Source: Enchytraeus crypticus (taxonomy: Eukaryota > Annelida > Clitellata > Enchytraeida > Enchytraeidae). Taken from it: a stretch of DNA of 64,000 nt. This document shows positions 40,731 through 51,884 of this stretch, in pieces (positions within the stretch are counted from its first letter, which is position 1; the number at the start of each line of letters is the position of its first letter). The notes beneath the pieces are model-generated. The model did not search any database. It saw only the letters and a list, made by a program, of their open reading frames with translations, and was not told the origin of the DNA. The stretch lies in assembly GCA_905160935.1 (NCBI GenBank), contig CAJHZI010000310.1, positions 1-64,000 of the forward strand. The letters run 5' to 3'. Both the position numbers and the translations under genes were made by a program.

Positions 40731-40907
40731 TCTAGATGAACTATGTACTTATTTTATGAGGTATAAAGAACTTCGTCTATTAATGAGGTTGTAGAATGCT
40801 TCAATAACTCGTCAAGAATTGCAAAGTTCTCAAACTATTGTTCTACACAGAACAGCCATTGATAAAAACTCCTTATCAGAGGCTGTCTAGTGATAAGTAA
40901 GCTAACT

Positions 40908-40957
40908 TTCTCTCTCTCTCTCTCTCTCCCCCCCCCCCCCTTCTCTCTCTCTCTCCC

Positions 40958-40989
<32 letters not shown>

Positions 40990-40990
40990 T
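40908..40990. repeat. (CT)n tract with C-runs
   Basis: CT repeats interrupted by C12 and C6 runs. Confidence 0.93.
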
Positions 40991-41307
40991 GTACTTTATA
41001 AAGTTTTTTAAACAAAGGTTCAAATTGCATATTCCTACAGAAACTCTAACTCACTAACTCACTCTAGCTCACCGATGAGACATAAACAAAACTGTTTAAA
41101 TATAAATCCTCTACCGTAACGTACACTATCGCTAGAAGATACATATATAGAGATGTAGAGATAGTTATATAGACCAGATTTGTGAATTTTTGCTAGGCCT
41201 CTAATATTCTAGTCTAGTAAATAATCCATGATATATAAAACATACGGATATGCAATAGTAGTGTGCTACTTATATAAAAACAATAGATCAGTAAAACTCT
41301 CCAAAAA

Positions 41308-41512
41308 AGTACAATTCAGTGATATGTACACTGAATTCAGCAGTACAATTCAGTGATATGTACACTGAATTCAGCAGTACAATTCAGTGATATGTACACT
41401 GAATTCAACAGTACAATTCAGTGATACGTGCTTTGAATTCAGCAGTACAATTCAGTGATATGTGTACTGAATTCAGCAGTACAATTCAGTGATGATTTGG
41501 CCTACACTGAAT
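41308..41512. repeat. 34-bp minisatellite, 5-6 units
   Basis: Unit GCAGTACAATTCAGTGATAT plus GTACACTGAATTCA. Each unit is partly self-complementary (ATTCAGTG against CACTGAAT) and contains TGAATTCA. Confidence 0.92.
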
Positions 41513-41627
41513 TCGCGTCAAAGTTGATCAAACATTGCTAAAGCCTTCGGGTAGGCTTTCTTAAAATCTTCAATTAAACTACAGCTAATTCTTCTTTCAC
41601 TTTAAGGAGTTCTTTCTACATTGCAAC

Positions 41628-41755
41628 AGGCTGGAGCCAGTGTCGATGTCGGTAAGATATTCGACCGCGAATCAGTAAGTGCGGGATTCAAATCCTGGGC
41701 TCGGCCGTCACTAATATCGCTTTTGAGTGAGGAAACTGAATATATCATTAGCTAC
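41628..41755 (+). mobile_element. TF1 SINE
   Basis: Complete, moderately diverged (CAGTGTCGATGTCGGTAAG; arms CGTCA and TGAAT). Confidence 0.85.
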
Positions 41756-41907
41756 AACAGCTTTAGCTATTTACATGCACTAGTGCAAATTTATTAAATT
41801 TTCACAAAAATTTAAAATAGCTGTCGTGTTGATATTTTAAGGGACTGGGTGCTTTATAATTAAATCTTGATTTCCAATTCCTGGTGATATGAGAGTAAAA
41901 TTAAATC

Positions 41908-42285
41908 ATTATCATCATCTTCTCCTTCCATAAATCCCAGTTTAACTAGGGTCGGGATACCAATAGACCTTCTCTAATCCTCTCATTCCCACGCCACGTC
42001 ATAAGTCAATTCTATATTTTAATATTTTAATAACTCTAGATGTCCTTCTTAAGTTCTTAATCACCGCATCCGACGTCAGTTGTGGTCTACCTCTCTCTAG
42101 CTTAACATCCAGCTCTTTCCTCCAAACTCTCTTTACTACATCCTCATCTGCCTTTCTCACAATATGCCCATACCATCTCAATCTCGACTGAGCCAACCTA
42201 TCCCCGATCCCCTCAACATTCAAATTCATCTTCACATTTTCATTTTTCTTTCTGTTATTTCTAGTTCTTCCAAACATTAGACCTA
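41908..42285 (-). mobile_element. LINE-B 3' end
   Basis: The minus frame includes NLNVEGIGDRLAQSRLRWYG, HIVRKADEDVVKRVWRKELD and KLERGRPQLTSDAVIKNLRR. Then the REDWR part is scrambled, ending TCCCGACCCTAGTTAAACTG and ATGATGATAATGAT. This is the longest LINE-B reading frame in the window (92 codons open). Confidence 0.75.
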
Positions 42286-42559
42286 AGTAAAATTAAACAA
42301 CACAAAATTAGAAGTCGCAAACAGTGAGAGGGTTTTGGGATGCTACAGTGCTATGACTTCCATGACAACATCGAGCACTGTGGACTGAAAGCAGAGCCAC
42401 AAAAAATAAAATAAACTTGATATCATCTATTTAAAGCATCTTTAGTATAATAATATTAAAGCATTTTAGAATAATTATAATATTATTAAAATTATAATAT
42501 TATTATAATAATATCACTGAGATTTTGTCAAAGCAATAATCCATCTACGACGCATACAC

Positions 42560-42567
42560 ACTCACAG

Positions 42568-42598
<31 letters not shown>

Positions 42599-42777
42599 CA
42601 TTATTATATTGTATATTATATAATATTTATAATATTAAATAAATAAAAGTAATAATGGATTCTGATTTTCCATATATAATATATGATATATATAATAATA
42701 TATATATATATATAATATATATAATAATATATTAAATTATACATACATACATATAGATATATTATCTATGTATATAT

Positions 42778-42816
<39 letters not shown>

Positions 42817-42835
42817 TATATATATAAAGTAAATA
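42560..42835. repeat. Interrupted (TA)n tract
   Basis: TA runs broken by AT-rich spacers. Confidence 0.9.
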
Positions 42836-42978
42836 TTTAGACTGGATATCTCTGTGTTCTCAAGTGATACCTATGGTTTGATGAGAGATAATTGATCGCC
42901 TCTAACAACAACTCTCTATCCATCAAAACGACAATCTAACACACAACAGCTGTTAAATATCAAGTGTGCCACACTTAC

Positions 42979-43197
42979 CGTCACTGCAACTTCCAGAATT
43001 TGATAGCATCGGTCACTGTTTCACTGTAATCCTTTTGAATATTCAACATTAGTATACTAAATCCGTCCTCTCTATAGCAATGCTTAGCAATGCTTAGCAA
43101 TGCTCAGCAATGCTTGGCTCATGCAATCCCTATTCGCGCTTTGTAAGAGCCGGCTATAGCTTCAGCCTGACGCAACAGTTATTTATAGAGCACATTT
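42979..43197 (-). promoter_or_regulatory. Candidate promoter and first exon (weak)
   Basis: On the minus strand TATAAATA (43190-43197) precedes a non-repetitive GC-richer segment ending in a strong donor GACG|GTAAGT (exon end 42979). Two inverted CCAAT boxes lie 360-400 bases further upstream. An ATG at 43009 gives MLSNSGSCSD before the donor, but earlier ATGs open short upstream frames, so it may be 5' UTR. Gene A is the nearest downstream gene on this strand, 21 kb away. A short (TTAGCAATGC)n run lies inside at 43078-43112. Confidence 0.25.
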
Positions 43198-43734
43198 TCT
43201 TTCATACTTTTTAAATTAGGTTAGGAAATTTCGTTAAAACTTAGACACATAATACTCAAATTGTAACCTAAACCTGTGCAGTATTAGTTGAGATAAAGTC
43301 ATCAGAGACAATTTAGCATATCGTCTTCAATTAGGGTATCACAATCTACCTTATAATTAAGTGCTATTTAGACTGGATTCATAGGCTGATTTTCATTTGG
43401 CATTTCACAAATTACACGCTGACACGTCGATTGCCTCAAAGCAAAACGTATAACTCTTGTGCAATATTGTACTACGTAATAGAAAGTTACTACCGCGTTT
43501 TCAAGGTCATGGATCAAAAAAAAGGATCAAAAAGGGCGTTGACTTGTTACGTGTCCTGTGATTGGCACAATTCTGTAATATGTATTCTGATTGGATAGTG
43601 CTAAAAAACACCTTATAGGCTTTCAACCTGTGAGCAGTTGACATCATTTCAAGATATAAATTACGAGCATTATTTATTTAGTTTCATATAAAGTTACAGT
43701 GCATGAGTATAATAACATTGTAACAGTATTATGG

Positions 43735-43805
43735 CCGAATGGATAACACCCTTGCCTAGGAATCTGTAGAATATCGGTTCTAATTTAAGCCTGATCGTCT
43801 CAGAC
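43735..43805 (+). mobile_element. tRNA-like sequence
   Basis: A-box TGGCCGAATGGATAAC and a weak B-box GGTTCTAATTT at tRNA spacing. Probably a SINE head or tRNA pseudogene. Confidence 0.4.
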
Positions 43806-43889
43806 TGTAGTACAATGTGATTTTTATTTTGACGGAAAAAGCACACATGACATACGCGTGTGCAGCAGAGTTTTCTCTCTTAGTTGCTG

Positions 43890-44130
43890 TTGTTAGTAGT
43901 TTTCGTTATTTCCTCCTTTGACTCTCTATGATTATTAGTAATCGTTACCTTTTGTTGGCGCTCCAATAGCAGCCGGCGCAGATTTAAGAATAATCTTCCA
44001 ACATACTCAGGATTATTAATTCAAAGCTATCAACACGGTCTTCAAAGTGGTCGCCCACAAAGTACTAGCCAGGTGCAACGTGGCTTTACTTCGTTCAATT
44101 GACGCGCAGTTTAACTGAGTGCGCTATAAT
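43890..44130 (-). mobile_element. 5S-rRNA-derived SINE
   Basis: The minus strand holds AGCGCACTCAGTTAAACTGC, TTGAACGAAGTAAAGCC, CCTGGCTAGTACTTTGTGGG and CGACCACTTTGAAGACCG: the 5S rRNA internal-promoter and loop E region (compare eukaryotic 5S GAAGTTAAGC, GGTTAGTACTTGGATGGG, GACC). The body TATTCTTAAATCTGCGCCGG is shared with 48345. Confidence 0.75.
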
Positions 44131-44398
44131 CTCCTTCACCGATATAGAAACAGACGCTAAAATAAGCTTTACAGCTTTACATCTCAATCGCGTTAACAGA
44201 GAAGACGAGAGTGATTAAGTAAAACCATCACGTACAAACACTTAAGTAGATTATAATAACAATTAATAGGCGCCATTTCTCGTCACTAAACGGCTCTATA
44301 TAGTGGGTAGTATGGATTTCCTAACGCTCCTTAGCATTTTCATGCAACATGTAAAAAATGTTAGATCGTTGTTTGTTTATTGCTTACGTACCGGTTAC

Positions 44399-44466
44399 AA
44401 GACGTCCCTGACATTGCCTTATGGCGAAGAACCGGACGTTAAATTATTATTGAATGATTGATTGAT
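44399..44466 (+). mobile_element. GATT-tailed hairpin repeat, hairpin and tail only
   Basis: AAGACGTCCCTGACATTGCC, TTATGGCGAAGAACCGGACG, TTAAATTATTATTGA and GATTGATTGAT. Confidence 0.85.
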
Positions 44467-45267
44467 AAGAGTGAGATGTTATAGAGTGAGAAAATAGAAG
44501 AGATTATAATTATGTTTAGTTTCAGCAAAAGACACAAAATGCATAAACGACATAATTATAGACCTAATTCACAAACAGCAATTCCTACATCTAACACGAG
44601 AAAAATCGGTCGTCAGTGAAGATACAGAGTATCTTATCTAGCTGACTACCCTGATAACCATACTATTTAGAGTTCATAATAAAGCAAGTACTTACTAATA
44701 GTTCTTAATTGAGTTCATAATGCATGCAAAGTTTAACTTCTAATATACATGTATAAACAGAACTAAATGACTAATAAAAATTAAAAATTACATTGAAATC
44801 ACTGTAAAACTTACATTACTTCGATCATACAAACTAGCAAAACCATTCGTCAAAAAGGTAGACTTTATACCGCTTAGAAAACTCAGTTTTAGATTTTGCT
44901 TAGCGTATATCACGTGATATTAGGTTCCAGTTAGACAAAGTGAAAAGCTAGATATTTGTAAGATATTTGTTTAGATGATCTTTATTATGATTATTGTTGT
45001 AACCATTTAAGCTTCAGTGTCAACGATTAGATAGCCAAACAAGCAAATATGGTGACAACACCGAGCACTATTGCAATCAAATCCAGGATGTTAATAAGAA
45101 AAAGGTCCAGCCAACTGTTGAATTAAAAAATCCAGGAAACCAATAAACAGCATGTTGTGGTCGGTTAAAGAACGTTACAACGAGCATTTTCTATTTATAT
45201 TCATTAAACGCAATTTTGTGTGGGGTAATGGCTTCTCTATTCCATAGTATATCACAATGCAATAAAC
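44467..45267. other. No recognised feature
   Basis: AT-rich intergenic sequence read on both strands without a recognisable exon or element. Confidence 0.4.
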
Positions 45268-45269
45268 AG

Positions 45270-45313
<44 letters not shown>

Positions 45314-45575
45314 GTGCACTGCCTACTAGCAGGTCCATGGTATATACATAACGCCACCACTCACTCTCTCTTCTGTTTTCTTCCTGTCTATATAGGAGTG
45401 GATGTTTAAGTCTTCTATAACATTCCTTTTGAATTACCAGTATTCGTTGTGGATTCTGCTTATGACGAGGTGGGCCCCCTATGACTTACTCAGCCTCGAT
45501 CAACTAACATTTATTAACAGGGCCTAGGGGCGTCATTCCCTGAGAAAACTATCTTGTTTACCCTTGTTTCAGTAG
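45268..45575 (-). mobile_element. LINE-A-related repeat, longest copy of this subtype
   Basis: CT run, TTAGTGCACTGCCTACTAGC, AGGTCCATGG, ATAGGAGTGGATGTTTAAGT, GTGGATTCTGCTTATGACGA, then GGCGTCATTCCCTGAGAAAA. The distal block has no reading frame like LINE-A's and may be a non-autonomous derivative. Confidence 0.7.
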
Positions 45576-46096
45576 CATCCAAAATTATATAATCAGTTCT
45601 GCATAAATTGCTACAGTAATTTAGCATTAATCAGTAATGGTTAGGAAGATTCAGTGAAGCATAGATTGCCTCAGATGACTGGGTAATTCAAATCAACACA
45701 AACATCGCTCTGTCAGCTGTAGCTGTGAAACGAATTGATGATATAACGTTACTGACCGAATCTAATGCATTCATTAAAAAGTCGTTTCCAGTCATTTGAT
45801 AATAATATAAAGGCGTTGGGGACATAAAACTCGTCCATAAAATTTCTAAAGAGATTAAGAATAGAGAGATAAGTAAGGCTTAATTGACCAGTAGGTAGCA
45901 TATTCGTTTGATAAGTACATGTAGGTTTAAAACTTAATTTCGCCTATAGTTTTACCTGAGCAATCGTAAACTTCAATATCTGCAGCTTTAGTTAATTGAT
46001 TGATTAATAACAGTAGTTGAAAATGAAGTTAATTGTAACAGAGTTGAGCCCAAACGAAAAAAATATTAGGGACAAGAATCAATAAGTTAGTCATCT
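45576..46096. other. No recognised feature
   Basis: No exon or element recognised. Confidence 0.4.
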
Positions 46097-46136
<40 letters not shown>

Positions 46137-46230
46137 GTAATAATAATAATAATAATAGTAATAATAATAATAATAATAATAAAGGTTTAACGTTCGTTTT
46201 CTCATACAAGGATGATGTCAGGGACGTCAC
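46097..46230 (-). mobile_element. ATT-tailed hairpin repeat with long tail
   Basis: 85 bp of (AAT)n, then AAAGGTTTAACGTTCGTTTT, CTCATACAAGGATGATGTCA and GGGACGTC. Confidence 0.85.
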
Positions 46231-46989
46231 CTCATCACGCTTCACAACAAATCGAATAATTATTGAAGAATAGCAACTGCTTGAGAGTGGACCGAGACAT
46301 AACCGTACGTGCTGGTAAGAGGTAACTGACGCAGATACTGTGATCAACGAGATCCACTGACGAGATAGTACAGGGGATTACTTAAGGAATCACTTAATCA
46401 ATTAATTAATTAATTAATCAATTAATTAATTAGGAATCACTGATGGGAGAGCTTCGCTGGCTTCAACCTTTTAAAAGAATGCTCTCATATTTTCAACTTG
46501 ACCGAGTATGTTTCAAAACGATCCTGCGATAAAAAGTAACTATTCTATTTGCTGCCACATGCATAACGCAAAATCTGGAGTGTGGAGTTTGGGGTTAGAC
46601 CCTCTTTTATAAATTTTATTATTAGATCTCTTCAATAACTCCTAATCACCTTAAAGGAAGCCATGTAAGTTTTTTTCAAAACATTTTGTATGGAGATTTT
46701 AATCAATTTTTTTCAAGATCCCCCCAGCCTTCAACTACTGAATTCAGTCACATTTATGACATGGTTCCCATTCATCGTGTGTAGGCCTGAGTCACATTGA
46801 ACTGATAAAGTAGACCAAGACGTGCATTAGATGTGACTTTATAAATCAATGTGGCGTCTGAAAGCTGTCATTGTGTCGGCTTCTGAACGTCTCAACTTCG
46901 CCACACGAGTAAAATTACACCGCAGTGAATAAGACTGAGTAACAGGAATAATAACAACGAAAAATGCGCGACCTGCCTTACTAAACCTT
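46231..46989. other. No recognised feature beyond an (ATTA)n run
   Basis: Short (ATTA)n run at 46395-46432. Otherwise unremarkable. Confidence 0.4.
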
Positions 46990-47300
46990 TGCTTATGCAA
47001 TTCTAAAACCTTAAAATCCTAAAACTTTAAAATCCCAAAACCTTAAAATCCTAAAACCATAAAATCCTAAAACCTTAAAATCCTAAAACCATAGAATCCT
47101 AAAACCATAAAATCCTAAAATCTTAAAATACTAAAACCTTAAAATCCTAAAACCTTAAAATCCTAAAACCTTAAATTCCTAATACCTTAAAATCCTAAAA
47201 CTTTAAAATACTAAAACCTTAAAATCCTGAAACCTTAAATTCCTAAAACCTTAAAATCCTAAAACCTTAAACTCTAAAATCTTTAAAATCCTAAAACCTT
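46990..47300. repeat. 16-bp minisatellite, about 19 units
   Basis: Unit AAAACCTTAAAATCCT, rather homogeneous. Confidence 0.92.
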
Positions 47301-47617
47301 TGTGCTAAATTACATCATCGTTCTCTGCAGAAGTTTCGAAGTCTCGAGTTCAGGTTAATAAAGAACATTAAGCAAGAATAAAATGTCGCGATTAGGTTTA
47401 TCAAATAGCTTTTGAGATCATCTATGATCTGATGAAGTGAGTGGATTTATTTCATCAGGACGGACGAAACGGTCTATTCAGATGATGCACTATATTAGAT
47501 ACGATGTGTTGATCAGATGTTTCTAACACTTTTTCTCGAAGACAAAAGTTAAAAAAAATTGCAAAAGAAACTCATAGAGGTGCAAGTATGAAGGACAGAT
47601 TTGTAAAGTAAAGTAAA

Positions 47618-47741
47618 GTAAATGTTAACGTCAGTTTCCTCACTCGAAAGCGTAATTGCGACGGGCAAGCCCAGGATTTGATCCCCGCCCATACTGATCC
47701 GCGGTCGGATATCTTACCGATATCTCCACTGGCTCCAGCCA
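47618..47741 (-). mobile_element. TF1 SINE
   Basis: Complete reverse copy, diverged in the B-box (GGATTTGATCCCC on plus). Confidence 0.85.
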
Positions 47742-48344
47742 GTTGGAGTTAACATCAGTGTATAAATAATTTAGACACTATCTGTAAAATATAAAAGGAT
47801 TTGAAATACATGAACGCCCTGTGCCAACTATAGAGCTTTGAATGTGTGATGCATATTCTATGTACAATGTTGAAGCATACATGCATACATGCACGTTTCA
47901 TTGTTATTGTATATGATATTGTATTGACATCAACAGCATATTAGATTTAAAGCCCTAGTAGTACATAACCTTGTTGGATGATAGGGCGCCCTTGCCTTGT
48001 ACTTTAAATCCTTAGCAGTGGTAAACAGTAATTAATAACACAGATCTGTAATGAGATTCTATTAATAGAAACGAACAAACTGCAGAGTAATGTTAGAGCT
48101 CTCGAATTCAAGAAATATCCTCTTGTGCTATTTGAGAAAGAAAACGAATAAGGGGATATTTAAATATTTATGAACATGTTTGAAATGAGGTTAATTTTTT
48201 AAATATGACTCTTCAGTTACCATCATATCAGATTGATATAAAGAAGTTGAGTGAATGAATTGATCAATTTCTTATTAAAGGCACATGATGTCAAATGGTT
48301 TGACTCTTGCAATTGTCTATCTCAGCCTACTTGTATGTAGACGA

Positions 48345-48650
48345 CAGGATTTAGCGCACTAGGTTTAGTTGCACGTCAATAACCGAAGTTAAGCTAAGTC
48401 GGCCTCGGTTAGTAAATGGTTGGGTGACTACCTTGGAAGACCGAGTGTTGACAACGTGGAATGAAAAAATCCCAGGGTGATGGAAGGTTATTCTTAAATC
48501 CGCGCCGGCTGCAATTGATGTGCACCAAAAGGCAACGATTACTATTGAAACCATGGAGAGGAAGGAGGAAATGGGCCTTAAGCAAGAATCTGTGCTTCCT
48601 GACCCAGTGTGCCGTTATGTTATGTATGTTTTATGTCGCATATTTTACAT
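48345..48650 (+). mobile_element. 5S-rRNA-derived SINE, best copy
   Basis: AGCGCACTAGGTTTAGTTGC, then CCGAAGTTAAGCTAAGTCGG, CCTCGGTTAGTAAATGGTTG and GGTGACTACCTTGGAAGACC: clearly 5S-like, keeping the A-box/intermediate/C-box order of the 5S internal promoter. Then a family body (GGCTGCAATTGATG, AAAGGCAACGATTACTA, ATCTGTGCTTCCTGACCCAG) and a (TTATG)n-type tail. Confidence 0.82.
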
Positions 48651-48749
48651 TGTCTATTTACATTTCCTATTACACATTGAATGTTTCACATCGTCCATTT
48701 AAAAATGTTCCTTTGTTGCACCAACGACAGGCGCAGTTTCTTTGCTAAT

Positions 48750-49075
48750 TTTGATTATTTTAGTATTTGTTATTTCTTTCTATTCATGATTATCCACAAT
48801 CGTTGCCCATACAAACTATTCAACGGACTGGAGTTAAAAAGCCAGTGTTAAAATAAGTTTCCTTACTCGAAAGCGATGTCAGTGACGGGCGAGTCCAGGA
48901 TTCAGTACATCACATTCTGCGTAGATTACGAACAACTTTCCAACTCGCTGGGTTTTATGTAAACCTGTCAACACTCGGTTTTCCAAAGTGGTCGCCCATA
49001 CAAATAGGTGTATACTAACCTGCGCGCAACTTCATTTATATGTGCATGCAGAACAAGTGCGCTAACCTCCCATAA
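48750..49075 (-). mobile_element. 5S-rRNA-derived SINE interrupted by a TF1 fragment
   Basis: Minus strand TTAGCGCACTTGTTCTGCAT, GAAGTTGCGCGCAGGTTAGT, TATGGGCGACCACTTTGG and CCGAGTGTTGACA, then the body broken by a TF1 3' part. It lies tail-to-tail with the copy at 48345. Confidence 0.7.
48853..48905 (-). mobile_element. TF1 3' fragment nested in the 5S-derived SINE
   Basis: AAATAAGTTTCCTTACTCGA, AAGCGATGTCAGTGACGGGC, GAGTCCAGGATTC. Confidence 0.75.
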
Positions 49076-49264
49076 TCCTTCATCCTGCATTCTCTGATTT
49101 CATTTACTTTGTTTTAACTGCCAATTTTGCATGGCCTATTTTCATTGAATAAGACAGGAGCTGAGGATGGCAAGAGGGGATCCACCTCAGCATGTAATAT
49201 TTTATTTCACCCAGGAGTAAATGGTAATTAATCCATAAAAAGACTGATAAAGGCAACGAGAAAG

Positions 49265-49440
49265 CACCTTAGAAGCCATACTTTTCCCAAGCTATAGGCT
49301 ACACAAGGTATGGATAAGGCATAGACATTGTGCAGGGATTAACTTGCTGATCTAAGTAGTGCTCGTATAGAGCGAGAAACAGACTTTTGAGTATGAATAT
49401 GTACCTTGAACCTGCCATTTGGCAGTGGACTGAAGAGAGA
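49265..49440 (+). mobile_element. GA-tailed short repeat (S-GA), best copy
   Basis: AAGCTATAGGCTACACAAGG, TATGGATAAGGCATAGAC, GGGATTAACTTGCTGATCTA, ACCTTGAACCTGCCATTTGG, CAGTGGACTGAAGAGAGA. Confidence 0.78.
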
Positions 49441-49704
49441 TTTTTTATTGTATAATTTCATTGCCTATTTTATTGCTTATTGTTATTTTTCTTGCCTATT
49501 TTCATTGGCTGTTTTTCACTGCCTGATTTAAAGTAGTTATACATTGGACTTAGCTCTAGTGAGGAAATCTGCATGATTACGTTACATAATTCTTTAACAT
49601 TCACAGATGTAGCCTAGGCCTATAATAGATATAAGCTTCTCTTTGTACCATACAATACATTTTGTACCATCTGTATGAATATTAGGCCTACTAGACTAAA
49701 CTAT

Positions 49705-49832
49705 GCTGGAGCCAGTGGTGATGTCGGTAAGATACTCGACCGCGGATCAATATGTACATGGTTCAAATCCTGAGCTAGTCCGTCACTGATATCGCTTTCG
49801 AGTGAGGAAACTTTAACGTTAGCTTCTAAGCT
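49705..49832 (+). mobile_element. TF1 SINE
   Basis: Complete. A-box TGGTGATGTCGGTAAG, B-box GGTTCAAATCC; the second hairpin arm is shortened. Confidence 0.85.
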
Positions 49833-50111
49833 TTTTTTTGCAAATACTGGTCAATATTCTGAGAATGTGTTACTAAATGTTAACATTATGATTTCAAATT
49901 ACATTGTGCCTTTAAATTACTCGATATCCTCTTGGTCTAGAAGATGGATTCTTGTATGTGACGCTATATCTTCCGGATTTCATTGATTAAAGTAATATTT
50001 CTTTTTTTTTCAAGTTAGAAGCCCTGCTTAATCGTGTTGTATAGCAAATGCGTGTTCTTCACTTAAAGTTTATTTAAGCTTATTAATTTTTTTACAATTT
50101 AAACTTTTGAT

Positions 50112-50300
50112 TCCTCTATCTCTCTCTTAGTGCACTGCCTACTAGCAGGTCCATGGTACATAACGCCTTCACTCTTCTCTGTCTTTCACCTTCCTCTTCA
50201 TTTCCACATATGAGTGGGTCTTTAAATCATCTAACAAGCCTAATCTCGGCCTGCCTCTGCCTCTTTTTCCTTCCATTCTGCCTTTCGCTTTACAAACCGT
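50112..50300 (-). mobile_element. LINE-A 3' end
   Basis: CTCTCTCTTAGTGCACTGCC, TACTAGCAGGTCCATGGTAC, then the reverse complement of [20 protein letters not shown] and related codons. Confidence 0.78.
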
Positions 50301-50339
50301 TAAAGCAAAATTTGTTAATGACTAGCTAATTAATATTAA

Positions 50340-50515
50340 TACAAGTATAATTAGCTAGACAGAGGTAGACCACAATTGACTCGGGACGCGGTAATTAAGA
50401 AGGACGTGAAAAATAGGGGATTGACTGATGATATGGTGTGGGACAGGGAGGACTGGAGAAAGTCTATTCATATCCGGACCCTGGTTAAACTGCGATTTAA
50501 GGGAAGATGATGATG
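50340..50515 (+). mobile_element. LINE-B 3' end
   Basis: Reads LDRGRPQLTRDAVIKKDVKN, RGLTDDMVWDREDWRKSIH and RTLVKLRFKGR, then GATGATG. Best-preserved LINE-B C-terminus. Confidence 0.78.
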
Positions 50516-50931
50516 TACAGTTAATTTTTTTCTACTTTACAAATACTGCTAATTACACGACTCTGTTATTAATGACGAGAAAGCCTACAACGAATTGTTG
50601 ATAGATGTATAATGACAGGTCTTGACATTTCGAAACCCTTCAGCTTCTGACATTAACGTTTAGTACAACTTAGCATAACATGCAGCTCCTATGCCTAGCA
50701 TAACTCTACAGGAGCGAGCTTTTATATACAGTATGTGAGCAGAGGAAGATAAGTACATCGTAAAGTTCACAACTAACTTTGCAACTGTGAAATATACACT
50801 ACCAATTGATCTACACATAGTCAAGGAGCGCATAGTATAATTATGCACTACACATTCTAATGCTACAAAAGCTAGCACGGTATATTTAAACTGTTTTAGT
50901 CACGCAAAAAATCAATTAGGCTACTAATAAA

Positions 50932-50990
50932 TCAAAAATAAAGGTTTAACGTCCATTTCCTCATACAAGGATGATGTCAGGGACGTCGTA
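50932..50990 (-). mobile_element. ATT-tailed hairpin repeat
   Basis: AATAAAGGTTTAACGTCCAT, TTCCTCATACAAGGATGATG, TCAGGGACGTC. Tail nearly lost. Confidence 0.8.
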
Positions 50991-51164
50991 TTACGCTCCA
51001 CGTCCAAAGGAGTAGCTAAGATTTAGCGGTGTTTCAATCGCCTAAATTCAAACTTTAATCAAACCTTCGAAATAGTCTAAAATACATGTACTTTTAAGAG
51101 AAAGTGTGTAAAAAAAATTGTAAGTTATTTTTAAACGTCTGTTTCCTATCACAACGATAGAGTA

Positions 51165-51275
51165 GGACACGTACGTTCAACATAGGACACACCTGTTCAA
51201 CATAGGATATACCTGTTCAACATAGGGCATACCTGTTCAACAGCAGGACACGCACGTTCAACATAGGATACGCAC
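51165..51275. repeat. 20-bp minisatellite, 5-6 units
   Basis: Unit GTTCAACATAGGACACACCT, about 330 bp downstream of the gene B stop. Confidence 0.88.
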
Positions 51276-51606
51276 ATTGGACTCTTAGGTAATAAAATTG
51301 CTATGGCCTCATAGAAACAAATAAGAAAAAGTCCAGAAGTCTATAAGCAGCTCTGACGTCTCAAAATACAGGGATATCTGCGTTCAAAGATACCTGTATT
51401 TGACGTATTAGAGAAATATAATACGTCATGTAAACCCATTCCTTGATTAATAGCTATAGCAAGTCCAATGGAATAGGCTTCAATGCTACAACCTTAGCTA
51501 CACACATAAATAACTAATCACAGAATGACATAAAACAAAAAGAGTACCGATGCATAACAATAAACAGCGCAACAATTCAGGCCTAGCAACAATATATTAG
51601 GCTAAT

Positions 51607-51837
51607 TTACAATGTCCTGACATCTTTCATTGATCCGTTCATTAATGATGAATTAACTAGAGAACCATTCGCTTTAGCACTAGGATCGTGTGTAACTATT
51701 TCAGGATCAGGATTTTCCATAAAGGGTTTTACCCATGTCTGGATTTCACCGTCGCCAAAAATAGTATAGACTATTGCACCGAAGAAATAGATTCCTGCTG
51801 ATAGATAGAACACGTGCCTCCATTCCTCCTGAGTGCC
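51607..51837 (-). CDS. SLC17A5-like: Gene B exon 10 (C-terminus, TAA stop)
   Basis: Acceptor GATTGATCACAG next to (GATT)n, as in gene A. Encodes [40 protein letters not shown] and a tail unlike gene A's ([17 protein letters not shown]). Confidence 0.94.
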   Translation of the reverse strand, partial: GTQEEWRHVFYLSAGIYFFGAIVYTIFGDGEIQTWVKPFMENPDPEIVTHDPSAKANGSLVNSSLMNGSMKDVRTL

Positions 51838-51842
51838 CTGTG

Positions 51843-51884
<42 letters not shown>

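Noticed and set aside
48345-48460. Functional 5S rRNA gene
   Set aside because: The head is too diverged, no pol III T-run terminator follows at 120 bases, and it continues into a dispersed body shared with other copies.
50660-50878. 72-codon minus-strand hydrophobic frame downstream of gene B
   Set aside because: No homology recognised and no splice sites linking it to gene B.
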